A stretch of DNA of 64,000 bases from Bog-756 sp963699085 (GCA_963699085.1 CAVOTH010000002.1:124001-188000), one strand, 5' to 3'; counted from the first letter of the stretch, positions 44,700 through 53,574 are shown. Notes: generated from the letters alone by a model not told the origin. Made by a program: numbers and translations.

Positions 44700-45082
44700 T
44701 GATCCACGGCCTTCGATACGCGGACCGCGTCGGCGAGTGCCAGCACCTGCTCGAGCTTGAGCGCAGACAGTTCGTCGTCGATTTGCTGCACCTTCGGTCT
44801 CGACATGCTGATCTGCAACGAAGCGTCCAGGCCAAATCGTGGGTCAGGGATGGTCGTGCGCCGTGATCCGGGAAGGGGGCACACCAGGCGTCGCTCTCCG
44901 GCGGTCGCCTCCAAGATGTACCCGCACCCGACCAGGATCCGATTCAACACGTCTGCCGACGGCATCTGTCGATCGTTCTCGTAGGCCGAGAGATTCGGCT
45001 GTTCGATGCCGATGATGCGGGCCAAGTCGGTTTGGCTCAAGCCTCGGGAAGTCCTGACCTGCCGGATAAAGGTTCCGTACAT
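44696..45082 (-). CDS. XRE-family HTH protein, putative antitoxin 2
   Basis: A 128-residue protein. The HTH starts at once (YGTFIRQVRTSRGLSQTDLA, then RIIGIEQPNLSAYENDRQMP). The C-terminal half (QQIDDELSALKLEQVLALAD) probably binds the partner protein. The ATG at 45082 lies 9 nt after a -10-like TATAGT inside a large palindrome; the longer frame to 45157 reads through that operator and is rejected. It is translationally coupled to the nucleotidyltransferase by a GTGA overlap. Confidence 0.82.
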   Translation of the reverse strand: MYGTFIRQVRTSRGLSQTDLARIIGIEQPNLSAYENDRQMPSADVLNRILVGCGYILEATAGERRLVCPLPGSRRTTIPDPRFGLDASLQISMSRPKVQQIDDELSALKLEQVLALADAVRVSKAVDQ

Positions 45083-45090
45083 TGCCTTTT

Positions 45091-45114
45091 TACTATATCG
45101 GAACGGATATACTA
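45091..45114. promoter_or_regulatory. Operator and promoter of XRE-nucleotidyltransferase pair 2
   Basis: The palindrome has 9-bp arms (TACTATATC and GATATACTA on the plus strand, 8 of 9 paired) around ggaacg. It contains TATAGT on the minus strand (45097-45092) as a -10 box 9 nt before the HTH ATG. The sequence is unlike that of pair 1, so the two regulators should not cross-talk. Confidence 0.65.
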
Positions 45115-45264
45115 CGGCACGCACGCACCTCGACGATGACGCTCGCGAAATCTGCACTTGACCCAGCTCGAACAGCCGAAAACTGCCTCGCTCAGCAGTA
45201 GGCCCTCGAAGCTCCGGGTGTCGGAGTAACGATCGATGGAGCCAGGTGCATCGAGTTAGGGCAT

Positions 45265-45281
45265 TCAGCTGTGCGAGCCGA
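45265..45281. repeat. Dispersed palindrome, gtgcg-loop type (degenerate)
   Basis: TCAGCT, gtgcg, AGCCGA: the loop and left arm match the copy at 44072, and the right arm has one mismatch. It lies between pair 2 and the recombinase gene, in the 327-bp gap 45083-45409. Confidence 0.5.
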
Positions 45282-45409
45282 CATCGATGAACCGGGCCGC
45301 GGCGTCACCGCAGGCGTGCAATGTCACATCCCCTCAGTACCGTGCGGGGTGACCGATCGCAGGACCGCGCAGACCTGCCACCAAAGGGAGATGTCCTTGA
45401 GCAGAAGCG

Positions 45410-46309
45410 GTGGTCCTCATCGGTGCGGAAGAATCATTCGGCGTTCACGCCCTGGAATGGCTCGATCAGCGGATCGACCTGGCGGAGCGCACTCGAGAGC
45501 TCTATGCATGGCTTCTGTCCCGCCACATTCTTCCCACGTTCGGGGCCGCCCCGCATTCCTCGATCGACACACCGGCTGTCCGACGGTGGTTCACGGAGAT
45601 TGCCCGCACTCGTCCTACGACGGCGGCAAAGGCCTATCGCCTGATGTCGTCGATCATGCGGTCGGCGGAGACGGACGGCCTTGTCGTGAAGAACCCGTGT
45701 CAGGTCCGTGGAGCCGCTGTGGAGCGGGCCCCGGAACGCCCGATCGCCACGATGTCCGAGGTGGAAGCTCTGGCATCGTTGATGCCGGAAACGCTCCGGG
45801 TTGCCGTGGTGCTGGCGGCATGGTGCCAGCTGCGCAGAGGAGAAGTGCGTGGGCTCCGTCGCAAAGACGTCGACGTTGAACTCGGACTGGTAACGATCGA
45901 GGTAACGCGCACGACGGCCATGTCCGGCCGGACGATCGTAAAGGAGCCGAAGACGCGGGCAGGCCGGCGCACAGTCGCCATCCCACCGAATGCGCTCGCC
46001 CTTGTGACCGCCCATCTCGACGCCAACGTCGCCGCTGATCAAGAAGCGCTCGTCGTTGCGGGCACCGATCGCTCACTCAGCGTGGCTTGGGCGGCTGCTC
46101 GAGCTGGGATCGGCCGAGACGACCTCCGGTTCCACGACCTCCGCCATTCGGGTCTCACCTGGTCGGCGGCCACAGGTGCCTCGGTCGCGGAACTGATGCG
46201 TCGTGCCGGTCACGCGTCCCAGGCAGCTGCCCTCCGATACCAGCACGCCACCAACGAGCGTGATCGGGCGATTGCTCACGCGTTGGCCAAGTTGGCGGAA
46301 TCTGCATGA
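45410..46309 (+). CDS. Tyrosine recombinase/integrase without arm-binding domain
   Basis: A 299-residue protein from GTG. Residues of about 10-90 are the core-binding SAM-like domain (FGVHALEWLDQRIDLAERTR). The catalytic domain shows R in CQLRRGEVRGL, HDLRHSGLT (H-x-x-R), the second H in RRAGHASQAAA and the nucleophile Tyr in LRYQHAT. Actinophage-type integrases usually carry an extra N-terminal arm-binding domain of 60-80 residues; here an in-frame stop (TGA at 45398) precludes it. It is the only recombinase in the window and sits among the palindrome-marked modules. Its stop lies within the palindrome of the next operon. Confidence 0.88.
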   Translation: MVLIGAEESFGVHALEWLDQRIDLAERTRELYAWLLSRHILPTFGAAPHSSIDTPAVRRWFTEIARTRPTTAAKAYRLMSSIMRSAETDGLVVKNPCQVRGAAVERAPERPIATMSEVEALASLMPETLRVAVVLAAWCQLRRGEVRGLRRKDVDVELGLVTIEVTRTTAMSGRTIVKEPKTRAGRRTVAIPPNALALVTAHLDANVAADQEALVVAGTDRSLSVAWAAARAGIGRDDLRFHDLRHSGLTWSAATGASVAELMRRAGHASQAAALRYQHATNERDRAIAHALAKLAESA

Positions 46310-46329
46310 TGTATACTTACATCATGCAG
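46302..46329 (+). promoter_or_regulatory. Operator and leaderless promoter of the RHH-PIN operon
   Basis: Perfect 12-bp arms CTGCATGATGTA and TACATCATGCAG around tact. TATACT (46312-46317) is a -10 box ending 6 nt before the ATG at 46324, so the start codon lies inside the right arm. The left arm overlaps the recombinase stop. It is a strong autoregulatory site. Confidence 0.8.
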
Positions 46330-46578
46330 AGGACCCAGATCTCCCTCACCGCGGATGAGCGCCGTGCTCTCGATGAGGAGGCTGCTCGCACCGGTCGATC
46401 GATATCTGCCCTCATTCGCGATGCTGTGGAGATCGTCTACGGCACCAAGCGATCGAGCGATGACGACCTTGCCAGCATGAGGCAGGCATTCGGCTCGTGG
46501 ACGGGTCGGGAGGCCGACGGCGCGAGCTGGGTCGAAGATCGGCGTTCCGCCAGGCGCCTTCGCGAACCCGGACAGTGA
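46324..46578 (+). CDS. Ribbon-helix-helix antitoxin
   Basis: An 84-residue protein: QRTQISLTADERRALDEEAA, then RTGRSISALIRDAVEIVYG. This is a CopG/Arc-type ribbon-helix-helix, followed by an acidic tail that should block the PIN active site. The ATG at 46324 is chosen because of the leaderless promoter; ATG at 46306/46309 would start inside the operator. Its stop overlaps the PIN start (GTGA). Confidence 0.85.
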   Translation: MQRTQISLTADERRALDEEAARTGRSISALIRDAVEIVYGTKRSSDDDLASMRQAFGSWTGREADGASWVEDRRSARRLREPGQ

Positions 46579-46952
46579 CCGTACTGGTCGATACGTCGGT
46601 ACTCATCGACTATCTGCGTGGCCACCCCGGTGCTGGTGAGGTCCTCGAGCGGGAGCGAGCCGAGGCGCCGCTCCACGCCAGTGAAATGAGCCGCCTCGAG
46701 GTCCTGGCTGGAATGAGGCCGGCCGAAGAGCCCACCACGCGGGCACTGCTTTCGACGTTGACCTGGCACCCCCTTGACGCCGATGTGGCTGAGGACGCCG
46801 GCGCACTTGGCAGGACGTGGCTGCCGAGCCATCGGGCGATCGACGGAGCCGACCTCGTCATTGCCGCGACGGCCGTCCGTCTGGATGCCCGTCTGCTCAC
46901 CTGCAATGTGAAGCACTTTCCGATGTTCGCCGACCTCATGGCACCCTATTGA
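46575..46952 (+). CDS. PIN-domain ribonuclease toxin (VapC family)
   Basis: A 125-residue VapC: TVLVDTSVLIDYLRG (first Asp), EMSRLEVLAGMRP (Glu), DGADLVIAATAVRLDARLLT (second Asp pair) and CNVKHF. Length and all four acidic positions are intact, so RNase activity is expected. The GTG overlaps the antitoxin stop by 4 nt. The pair lies between palindromes at 45265 and 46992. Confidence 0.9.
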   Translation: MTVLVDTSVLIDYLRGHPGAGEVLERERAEAPLHASEMSRLEVLAGMRPAEEPTTRALLSTLTWHPLDADVAEDAGALGRTWLPSHRAIDGADLVIAATAVRLDARLLTCNVKHFPMFADLMAPY

Positions 46953-46991
46953 GAAGCAAGCGATCGGGACGAGCACCTTATGTGTGCTCCC

Positions 46992-47014
46992 TCCTCAGCG
47001 GTACGCGCTGAGGA
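46992..47014. repeat. Dispersed palindrome, gtacg-loop type
   Basis: Perfect 9-bp arms TCCTCAGCG and CGCTGAGGA around gtacg. The outer arm change (T to G) is compensated on the other side, which points to selection for pairing. It lies between the PIN gene and the TPR gene. Confidence 0.85.
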
Positions 47015-47167
47015 CGTCTACATCCCTCGACCGCCAATGGCGGCGTGGTCGGTATCCCCACGATGTGCCATGCCAGGGAACGTGCGACTGCGCGATACTC
47101 GGCGCGGCTGCGTTGCCGGCCCGTAGGGCGAGCGGGGAGTGAGTGTGAGCCGGGCTCTGACGACATC

Positions 47168-50100
47168 ATGGGGCAGGGGGTGACGTCGCCGGGTCGGCTG
47201 CCCGACCCGGCGGATGAACAGCCTGATGCAGAGGGCGAGCAGCCCGATGCCTCGCCTCCACGGTCCCGCCATCGCACCCGCCGGGTCTTGATCGTCGATG
47301 CGGCCGCGGTATTCGGCTTGCTCGCCGTTGTCGCCTTTCCGCTGGCTGCGGGTGCCAGCGCGTCCGTGGTGCCGCCACCGGCACCCGCCTCGCTCCCCCC
47401 GGCCGTACCCGGTCCCGGCGGGCAGGTTCGGAGCGTCCCGGTATTCGTGCCGTCATCGGGCCTCGACCCGGCTGCGCTCACGTCCCCGCGGCTGCTCGGC
47501 GATCCCACCGCGCTCCTGGCCGTGCTCAACGAGTTGGCGACCACTGCGCTGGGGCCGGTGCTGGCCGGACGGCTTCTGGCGCTGGGCAACGGGTTACCGT
47601 TCTTGGGTAAGCCCTCGGTCGCCGTTCCCAACGACCCGGGGGCGGACGCGGTCGTGGATGCCGCACCCGGACCCACGACCCATGATGCCCGACAGATCGC
47701 CGCGCTCACCGACCTCGGAGGGCTGCTGCAGTTGGCCAGTGCCGATCACCTGCTCCCTTCCGCGGTGAGCGATGTCGATGGGATCGCCGTCACCGTCCTC
47801 GGGCGGGCGGCGGCGGCCGGATCCTGTGACGCCAGGCTGGACTACCTCCTGGAACTGCTCTCGGACCCATTGGTCGCGCAACCGACGCTGCAGGGGCAGC
47901 TTCGGGCCACGGAGGCGAGCTGTCCCCGGGACCCGACGGCCGAGTGGCTCTACGGCGTGTCACAGACACTCGGGCCCGCAGGGATCGCCACCTTCCACCA
48001 GCTCGAGCGGGACTACCCCGAAGCCCCTGCCGGATGGTCGGGACAGGCTGACGTGGTGGTCCGCGGTGCGGAGGCGACGGCGGCGAAGAACGAGACCTTC
48101 ACGGCCGAGTCCCAGTACCGGCAAGCTGCTCTCCTGCTGGCGAGGGCGCAACACCTGGCGTCCCGATTCGACCCGGGGATGGCCGCGGCCGAAGCCGCGG
48201 CCTGGACCGATGCCGGGGACCCGGGTCGCGCCGTACCGATCGACCGCCGGGTGCTGAACGTCGCTCCCAGTCAGGCGGCACGCCTGCAGCTGGCGAGTGA
48301 CCTCGAGGAGACCCACGCCTTCGCCGGCGCCGGGAGCGACCTCGCCACCCCGTCCGCGCCCAGTACCCCCGTCCTGCCGGTCGGGCTCTACCCGGCACCG
48401 ACCGCTTCGGGGGGTGCGCCATCGCTGGGTGAGGGGACGAAGAATCCGCTGACGATCCAGGGAGGGCCGTTGGTGTCGGAGGCCGACGTCGTAGAGGCCG
48501 ACGTGCTCATCCCGCCCAGTCGCCAGGAGTTCGATCCGGGCGAGGCGGAGAAATTGTTCTCGTACGTGTCATCGACGAATCTGCGGGTCGCCACCGTCCG
48601 CGACCAGCTGCTCGGTGGGGATCCGGGACCAGCGGCCCGGTTCGCCGACCCGGTGATGGCGGCACTGGGTCGACTGGCGCAGGGCGACCCGGGAGGCGCC
48701 GTGGCCGCGATCCAGGCAGCCTGTGACCATGGGGGAGCAGTACTTTCTTCCGCTGAGTCCGTCCTGACCTGGTGTGGTGGAGTCAGCGGACAGGACGAAC
48801 TGGTCGGCGTAGGGCTCACGTCGGCCTTCAGCGCCCCCGGCGGGGGTGGGACAGCACCCGCCCCGGCCCAGCTGGACGACCGGATCTCCTTCGACCTCGA
48901 GAACCTCTGGCGCTGGGCCGGTCAGGACGATCGCGCCGCGGCGGTGACGACGGCCTGGGTGCACCGGGAACCGCGCAGCTTCCTGGCCCAGGACCAGGCG
49001 GGGGAGGTGGACTATCTCACCGGTCACTACATCCAGGCTGCCAGATCGTTCGCCACGGCGGCCGGGTTGGCCCCTTCGACCGCGGCCCGGCTGGCCGAGC
49101 GGCTCAAGCAGGGCCTCGCCACCGAGGGAAGCGGCAACCTGGCCTTGGCCAGGCACCTCTTCGCCTCGGTAGGGGCGACCGATACCGCGGGTCCGTTCTC
49201 GCCGGACCTCCGATACCTCGCCGCCTATCAGACAGCCGACCTCTGGATACGCGACGGCAACTACCCGGCTGCCGTCCGCCAGTACGCCGCCACGCGGGCG
49301 ATCGACTCGGGGACAGGGTCGGGCACGCTTCCGGTGGTGGTCCCGACCGCCCTCGACACCAACGAGGGACTGGCCGAGGTGCAGGCCGGTCGGTCCGCCG
49401 CCGGGCTCCCCCTGCTCGAGCGCGCCCTGCGTACGGACCCGGGAAGCGCGGTCTTCCTCCAGAACGTCGCCTACGCCGAGCGGCGACTGGGCAGGACGAC
49501 TCTGGCCGAGGATGACTACCGCCGTGCGGTCACCGCCGACCCGACCAACTACCCGGCGGCCAACGACCTCGGCGTGCTCCTGGCTGACCAGGGCCAGCCG
49601 GCCGCAGCCGTAGCCGCCCTGCGGGATGCCGTGGGCGCAGGTCCTGACTACGCCTTGGCCCGTTTCAACCTCGGAGTGGTCCTGGCCCACGAGGGGATGT
49701 CGCACACGCTCGAGTCCGAGGGGGACCGGGCCGAGGCGATCCGGTTGGACCCGGGTCTGGCCAATGACGCACCGGTGCCCCAGTTCGACAACGGGACGGT
49801 CATCACCGAGCTCGACCTCGCTCGACCGGTGCCGCCGGGCTGGCACTTCGCCGTGGTGGAGCGGGTGTCGCCCGGGGCGGCGGCGAGCCTCGCCCTCCTG
49901 GTGCTCCTGATAGGTCTTGGGCGCGAGCTCGCCCGGGAAAAGGCGTCCGACGAAGTAGAGGAGCGACTCCTCGATCGGGCCGACAAGAGTGCGTCGAAAA
50001 AAAGATTCGGGTGGATGAAACGACGGACGAGGGCGGTGGTGGCCACCATCGCCACCGTCGCCGTCCTTACATGGCCCCTCGCCACCTCGGGAGGTGCGAC

Positions 50101-50551
50101 CTGGGAGGCCGACGCGCTCCTGGCGGCCGCCGTGCTGCTGATGGTGGCCGTCTACATGCGGATCCACCTGGTCCTCAGCCGCCCAGCCGAGACCCAGCTC
50201 CGCCACCAGACGACTGTGCCACCGCTAGGAATTGCCGCCATGGCCGCGGTCGCCCATCTGGCGTTCGCACCGCTGCCCGTGGCGGAGGCACAGGAGGACC
50301 ACCACCGCCACCGCCGCTGGATGGCCCCGTTGGTCATCGGAGTGACAGGTGTCTGCCTTCTGATCATCGGCCGGCTGACCGAGGTCCCCTCGGCGCGGGC
50401 ATTCGGCGCGGCCGCACTGGTGATCACCAGCTCGGCCCTGCTCCCCATCGCCCCGTCGGACGGTGCCTATCTGGAAGGGCGGCTTCCGGCGTTGATGGCA
50501 TCGGGCGCTCTCCTGATCGTCAGTTCGCTCCTGCTCCTCGGAGTTCTCTGA
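47168..50551 (+). CDS. Large TPR-repeat membrane protein
   Basis: A protein of about 1,127 residues. An N-terminal transmembrane helix (VLIVDAAAVFGLLAVVAFPL) is followed by a long extracytoplasmic region rich in Ala/Pro with helical TPR-like units. The clearest is near the end (TNYPAANDLGVLLADQGQPA, then DYALARFNLGVVLAHEG). Five to six transmembrane helices lie in the last 250 residues. No enzyme motif was seen. The ATG at 47168 is preferred over 47045, whose extra residues look non-coding, but neither has a strong ribosome site. It may organise an envelope complex. Confidence 0.72.
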   Translation: MGQGVTSPGRLPDPADEQPDAEGEQPDASPPRSRHRTRRVLIVDAAAVFGLLAVVAFPLAAGASASVVPPPAPASLPPAVPGPGGQVRSVPVFVPSSGLDPAALTSPRLLGDPTALLAVLNELATTALGPVLAGRLLALGNGLPFLGKPSVAVPNDPGADAVVDAAPGPTTHDARQIAALTDLGGLLQLASADHLLPSAVSDVDGIAVTVLGRAAAAGSCDARLDYLLELLSDPLVAQPTLQGQLRATEASCPRDPTAEWLYGVSQTLGPAGIATFHQLERDYPEAPAGWSGQADVVVRGAEATAAKNETFTAESQYRQAALLLARAQHLASRFDPGMAAAEAAAWTDAGDPGRAVPIDRRVLNVAPSQAARLQLASDLEETHAFAGAGSDLATPSAPSTPVLPVGLYPAPTASGGAPSLGEGTKNPLTIQGGPLVSEADVVEADVLIPPSRQEFDPGEAEKLFSYVSSTNLRVATVRDQLLGGDPGPAARFADPVMAALGRLAQGDPGGAVAAIQAACDHGGAVLSSAESVLTWCGGVSGQDELVGVGLTSAFSAPGGGGTAPAPAQLDDRISFDLENLWRWAGQDDRAAAVTTAWVHREPRSFLAQDQAGEVDYLTGHYIQAARSFATAAGLAPSTAARLAERLKQGLATEGSGNLALARHLFASVGATDTAGPFSPDLRYLAAYQTADLWIRDGNYPAAVRQYAATRAIDSGTGSGTLPVVVPTALDTNEGLAEVQAGRSAAGLPLLERALRTDPGSAVFLQNVAYAERRLGRTTLAEDDYRRAVTADPTNYPAANDLGVLLADQGQPAAAVAALRDAVGAGPDYALARFNLGVVLAHEGMSHTLESEGDRAEAIRLDPGLANDAPVPQFDNGTVITELDLARPVPPGWHFAVVERVSPGAAASLALLVLLIGLGRELAREKASDEVEERLLDRADKSASKKRFGWMKRRTRAVVATIATVAVLTWPLATSGGATWEADALLAAAVLLMVAVYMRIHLVLSRPAETQLRHQTTVPPLGIAAMAAVAHLAFAPLPVAEAQEDHHRHRRWMAPLVIGVTGVCLLIIGRLTEVPSARAFGAAALVITSSALLPIAPSDGAYLEGRLPALMASGALLIVSSLLLLGVL

Positions 50552-50727
50552 ACGGGCAGTGGACGGCGCAACGTCCAATTGGTCTGTGAAATTGACGTTG
50601 TTCGTCGTTGCGCCCTGGGTCCGGACGGTCAGCTCAGCGCGGACACTGCGACCCACCGCCTCGGTACCATCGGAGGCAGTCGGTACGGCCTCCGCCAGTG
50701 GACTGGGCCGGTTCCCGAGGAGGTGCA

Positions 50728-51879
50728 GTGGAGTACGAGATCCTCAAACCACCGCCCCATCGACACCGGGCGGTCTGGATCCTGGTTGCCGTCCTCGTAG
50801 TAGCCGCCGTCGGTGGGGGCGCCTACGTCTTCGGTACCCATCATGGGACGGCCACGCCGGCCCATGACGCCACCTCGCCGCCGGCGTCAGCCGCGCACCC
50901 ACTTACCGTGGTGGCGACTGTCCCGGCCACCGGGGCCACTGACGTACCTTCGAACCAAGTCGTAACCGTCACGCTGTCCGACCCGGTCGCCACGGTGACG
51001 GCCGTACCCACGTTCAATCCGATCGTGGCCGGAACCTGGACGACGACCGGCACCAAGACGCTCACGTTCGCCGCCGCAGCCCCCTTTCTACCCACGGTGA
51101 CCGAGACCCTCACCATCCCGGCCGGACTGCGGGCCACGTCGGGTTCCACCCTGGGCGCCCCGACCACGGTGACCTTCGCTGTGGCCCAAGCCAGCACCGA
51201 ACGCCTCCAGCAGCTGCTGGCCCAAGGGAACTACTTGCCACTGACGTTCACCCCTACCAATTCGACGACACCTCCTGCGGACCTGGTGACCGCGCAACCT
51301 GGCACCTTCGCCTGGCGCTGGCCGGGCCTGCCGCCGGACTTCACCTCCCAGTGGAGCGAGGGGTCCGAGAACGTCATCACCAAGGCTGCCCTGATGTCCT
51401 TCCAGAACCAGCACGGCCTTACCGTGGACGCCATTGCAGGTCCCGCCGTCTGGACGGCGCTCCTGGCCGACGCAACGGCCAACAAGACGAACACCCAGCC
51501 CTACGTCGACGTGCTGGTGTCCAAGCAGGTGCCCGAGACCCTCACCCTGTACGAGAACGGTGCACCGGTGATGGCCAACGTCGCGGTCAACACCGGTGCA
51601 CCGGGTGCCGACACCGCGGACGGGACCTTCCCGGTCTTCGAGCACGTGCCCAGCTCCCGGATGCAGGGCACCAATCCGGACGGCTCGACCTACGACGACC
51701 CGGCCGTGCCGTGGGCCAGCTACTTCAACGGTGGTGACGCCCTGCACGGCTTCGTGCGGGCCACCTACGGCACGCCCCAGAGCAACGGGTGCGTCGAGAT
51801 GCCCATCGCCACCGCAGCCCAGGTCTGGCCGCTCACCCCCATCGGCACTCCGGTGACCGTGATCGGACCAACCTCGTAG
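50728..51879 (+). CDS. L,D-transpeptidase (YkuD) with peptidoglycan-binding domain
   Basis: A 383-residue protein from GTG. After one transmembrane anchor (AVWILVAVLVVAAVGGGAYV) come an Ig-like Big_5-type domain (VVATVPATGATDVPSNQVVT), a PG_binding_1 domain (VITKAALMSFQNQHGLTVDA) and the YkuD domain with H340 in LHGFVRATYG and the nucleophile C355 in PQSNGCVEMP. It should form 3-3 cross-links in peptidoglycan, typical of actinobacteria. The GTG at 50728 follows GGAGG by 4 nt. It lies about 180 bp after the TPR gene. Confidence 0.9.
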   Translation: MEYEILKPPPHRHRAVWILVAVLVVAAVGGGAYVFGTHHGTATPAHDATSPPASAAHPLTVVATVPATGATDVPSNQVVTVTLSDPVATVTAVPTFNPIVAGTWTTTGTKTLTFAAAAPFLPTVTETLTIPAGLRATSGSTLGAPTTVTFAVAQASTERLQQLLAQGNYLPLTFTPTNSTTPPADLVTAQPGTFAWRWPGLPPDFTSQWSEGSENVITKAALMSFQNQHGLTVDAIAGPAVWTALLADATANKTNTQPYVDVLVSKQVPETLTLYENGAPVMANVAVNTGAPGADTADGTFPVFEHVPSSRMQGTNPDGSTYDDPAVPWASYFNGGDALHGFVRATYGTPQSNGCVEMPIATAAQVWPLTPIGTPVTVIGPTS

Positions 51880-52020
51880 AGCACCACTCGACCGGCCGGG
51901 TCCGGCCCGGTGGCTGTCGGAGCTACTCCAGCCGGTAGGGATCGCCGTGAGCACCGGCCAAGCGTTCGACGACCTTCGACCTGAGCGCTGAACGGACTCC
52001 GTAGTAGCTCAGAGTCCGTA

Positions 52021-52038
52021 CTCAGCTGTGCGCGCTCG
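52021..52038. repeat. Dispersed palindrome, gtgcg-loop type (degenerate)
   Basis: CTCAGCT, gtgcg, CGCTCG: left arm and loop match the copy at 44072 and the right arm is partly lost. It sits between the L,D-transpeptidase gene and the acyltransferase pseudogene. Confidence 0.45.
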
Positions 52039-52048
52039 CGCCGGTTGG

Positions 52049-52988
52049 TCAGCGATACATGACCCGGCGCGCAAGGTTGGCGTACCCGCGGAGCACGGGA
52101 TGCGCCCGTTCCACCCGGAGGCGGTCCAGCGCCTCCTGCATTGCCTCGATAACCTGATCGGCGCAGCGCGTCACGATGTCCGGATCGTCAGCCGCCTCGG
52201 GCCCGAGGTCGGGCCACATGATCGGCGGCAGGAACTCGACTGTTATCGAGGACGGGAGCGGCGGGGGCGGAAGGATTGCGGTGGTGATTCCGAGGGGTCC
52301 CATCAGAATCGGGAACACCTTGATGTGCATGCTCGGGAGTCCGAGCCACCGGGCGATCCGCTCGCCAGCGCGCCACCACGACCACCGAGTCATGGCTCCC
52401 ATGTGCGACGACCGGGACGATGGGCACGCCCGTCTGCAGGGCGAGGCGGGCAAACCCGGAACGGCCCCCGAAGTCGATGCGGTTGCGCTCCGACCACGGT
52501 CGGCACGCCTCCCAGTCGCCGCCCGGGTAGTCGAGCACCAGAGCTCCCTCGGCGAGGGCATGCACGGCATCGTCGGTCGAAGCAGGAATGGCGCCGATCC
52601 GGCGCAAGAAGGTCCCCACCAGGGGAAGGGCGAATAGAAGGTCGTAGGTCAGCGTGTAGGCCGGGTGGGCCGTACCTCGTCGGTCGACGATGGCCAGGGC
52701 GGTCACCCAGGTGTCGGGCATGTAGAGCGCCGCATTGTGGTTGCCGATGACCAGCGCGGGGCCTTCTGGGGGCAGGTACTCCAGTCCACGCACCATGGGG
52801 GAGAAATAGGCTGTGAGCGCCCGGATCCGCTCGATCTGCTGTTCGATGTACCTGGGGTCACGGTCATCAGAACCCCGCACGTGCTCCTGCTCGAGCCGGT
52901 GGGCCAGCAGCCGAAATGGGCCGACCGGATGCACGGCTGCGTCCTGTCGACGACAGCGTTCCTCACCGGATCTCATGGCGGCGGGCAA
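52049..52988 (-). pseudogene. PlsC-like acyltransferase, frameshifted
   Basis: Two frames join into one acyltransferase of about 312 residues. The first contains ALVIGNHNAALYMPD, LDYPGGDWEACRPWSERNRI and FARLALQTGVPIVPVVAHGS. Near 52361 one extra base breaks the frame, and the rest (GERIARWLGLPSMHIKVFPI, then SSITVEFLPPI) follows in the next frame. The intact paralogue at 61924-62769 reads LVVLARGQRVAKLLGL across the same point, confirming the break. The family acylates glycerol-phosphate or related lipids at the membrane. Confidence 0.82.
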
Positions 52989-53120
52989 TCTGATCCTGCC
53001 TCCGTCCCCCCACCTCGGCGCCGTAGCCGAGGATCGAACAGAACGGCCGTTTGCCGGTCGAGCGAGTCCGATCCATGAGCGGTGCCGAACCGTGAGTGCG
53101 CTTTCAGACGGGACAATCCC

Positions 53121-53315
53121 TCATCCCCCTTGCTCTGCCCGGTACGCGTCGACCCATTCGGGGGGAACATGGTCAGGAATCAGGATCGAACGTGCAGGAT
53201 CGTTCCACTCACTCTCCAGAGGCCAGGCATCACGCGACCGCTGGCCGAATCGCTGGAGCAGCCTGCACAATCCGAACAGGTACAGAATCAATCCGATGAC
53301 GAGCAAGATACTCAT
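53121..53315 (-). CDS. Small single-helix membrane protein
   Basis: A 64-residue protein with one N-terminal transmembrane helix (SILLVIGLILYLFGLCRLLQ) and a cytoplasmic tail (WPLESEWNDPARSILIPDHV). The ATG at 53315 follows GGAGG by 8 nt, which argues for a real gene. No family was recognised. It is divergent from the WS/DGAT gene across 260 bp. Confidence 0.65.
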   Translation of the reverse strand: MSILLVIGLILYLFGLCRLLQRFGQRSRDAWPLESEWNDPARSILIPDHVPPEWVDAYRAEQGG

Positions 53316-53574
53316 CCCGCTACCTCCATTCCTTGCCGCGCCTCGGGTCCGATGCCCACAGGACACCGTCGGCAGAGGCCCTGGCTTCATCGTCACCTGA
53401 AAGATCCATTGCGGGAAGGGTCCTTGGTCCCGTTACCGGTCAGGAGTGGCGACGAACCTGACCACGGCTGTAGGGCGGAACGGCACGGAGAGGCCATCCC
53501 GGGACTCGGGTCCAACGACCCTGGTCCGACCGGCGCCCTAGCCCTAGGTTGCGGTTAGGAGTCCGGACCTGGGA

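Noticed and set aside
33362..47014. Classical integron attC array
   Set aside because: The palindromes lack the GTTRRRY/RYYYAAC core sites, modules hold several genes in both orientations, and the recombinase shows no integron-specific insertion that I can identify. A looser cassette idea is kept as a finding.
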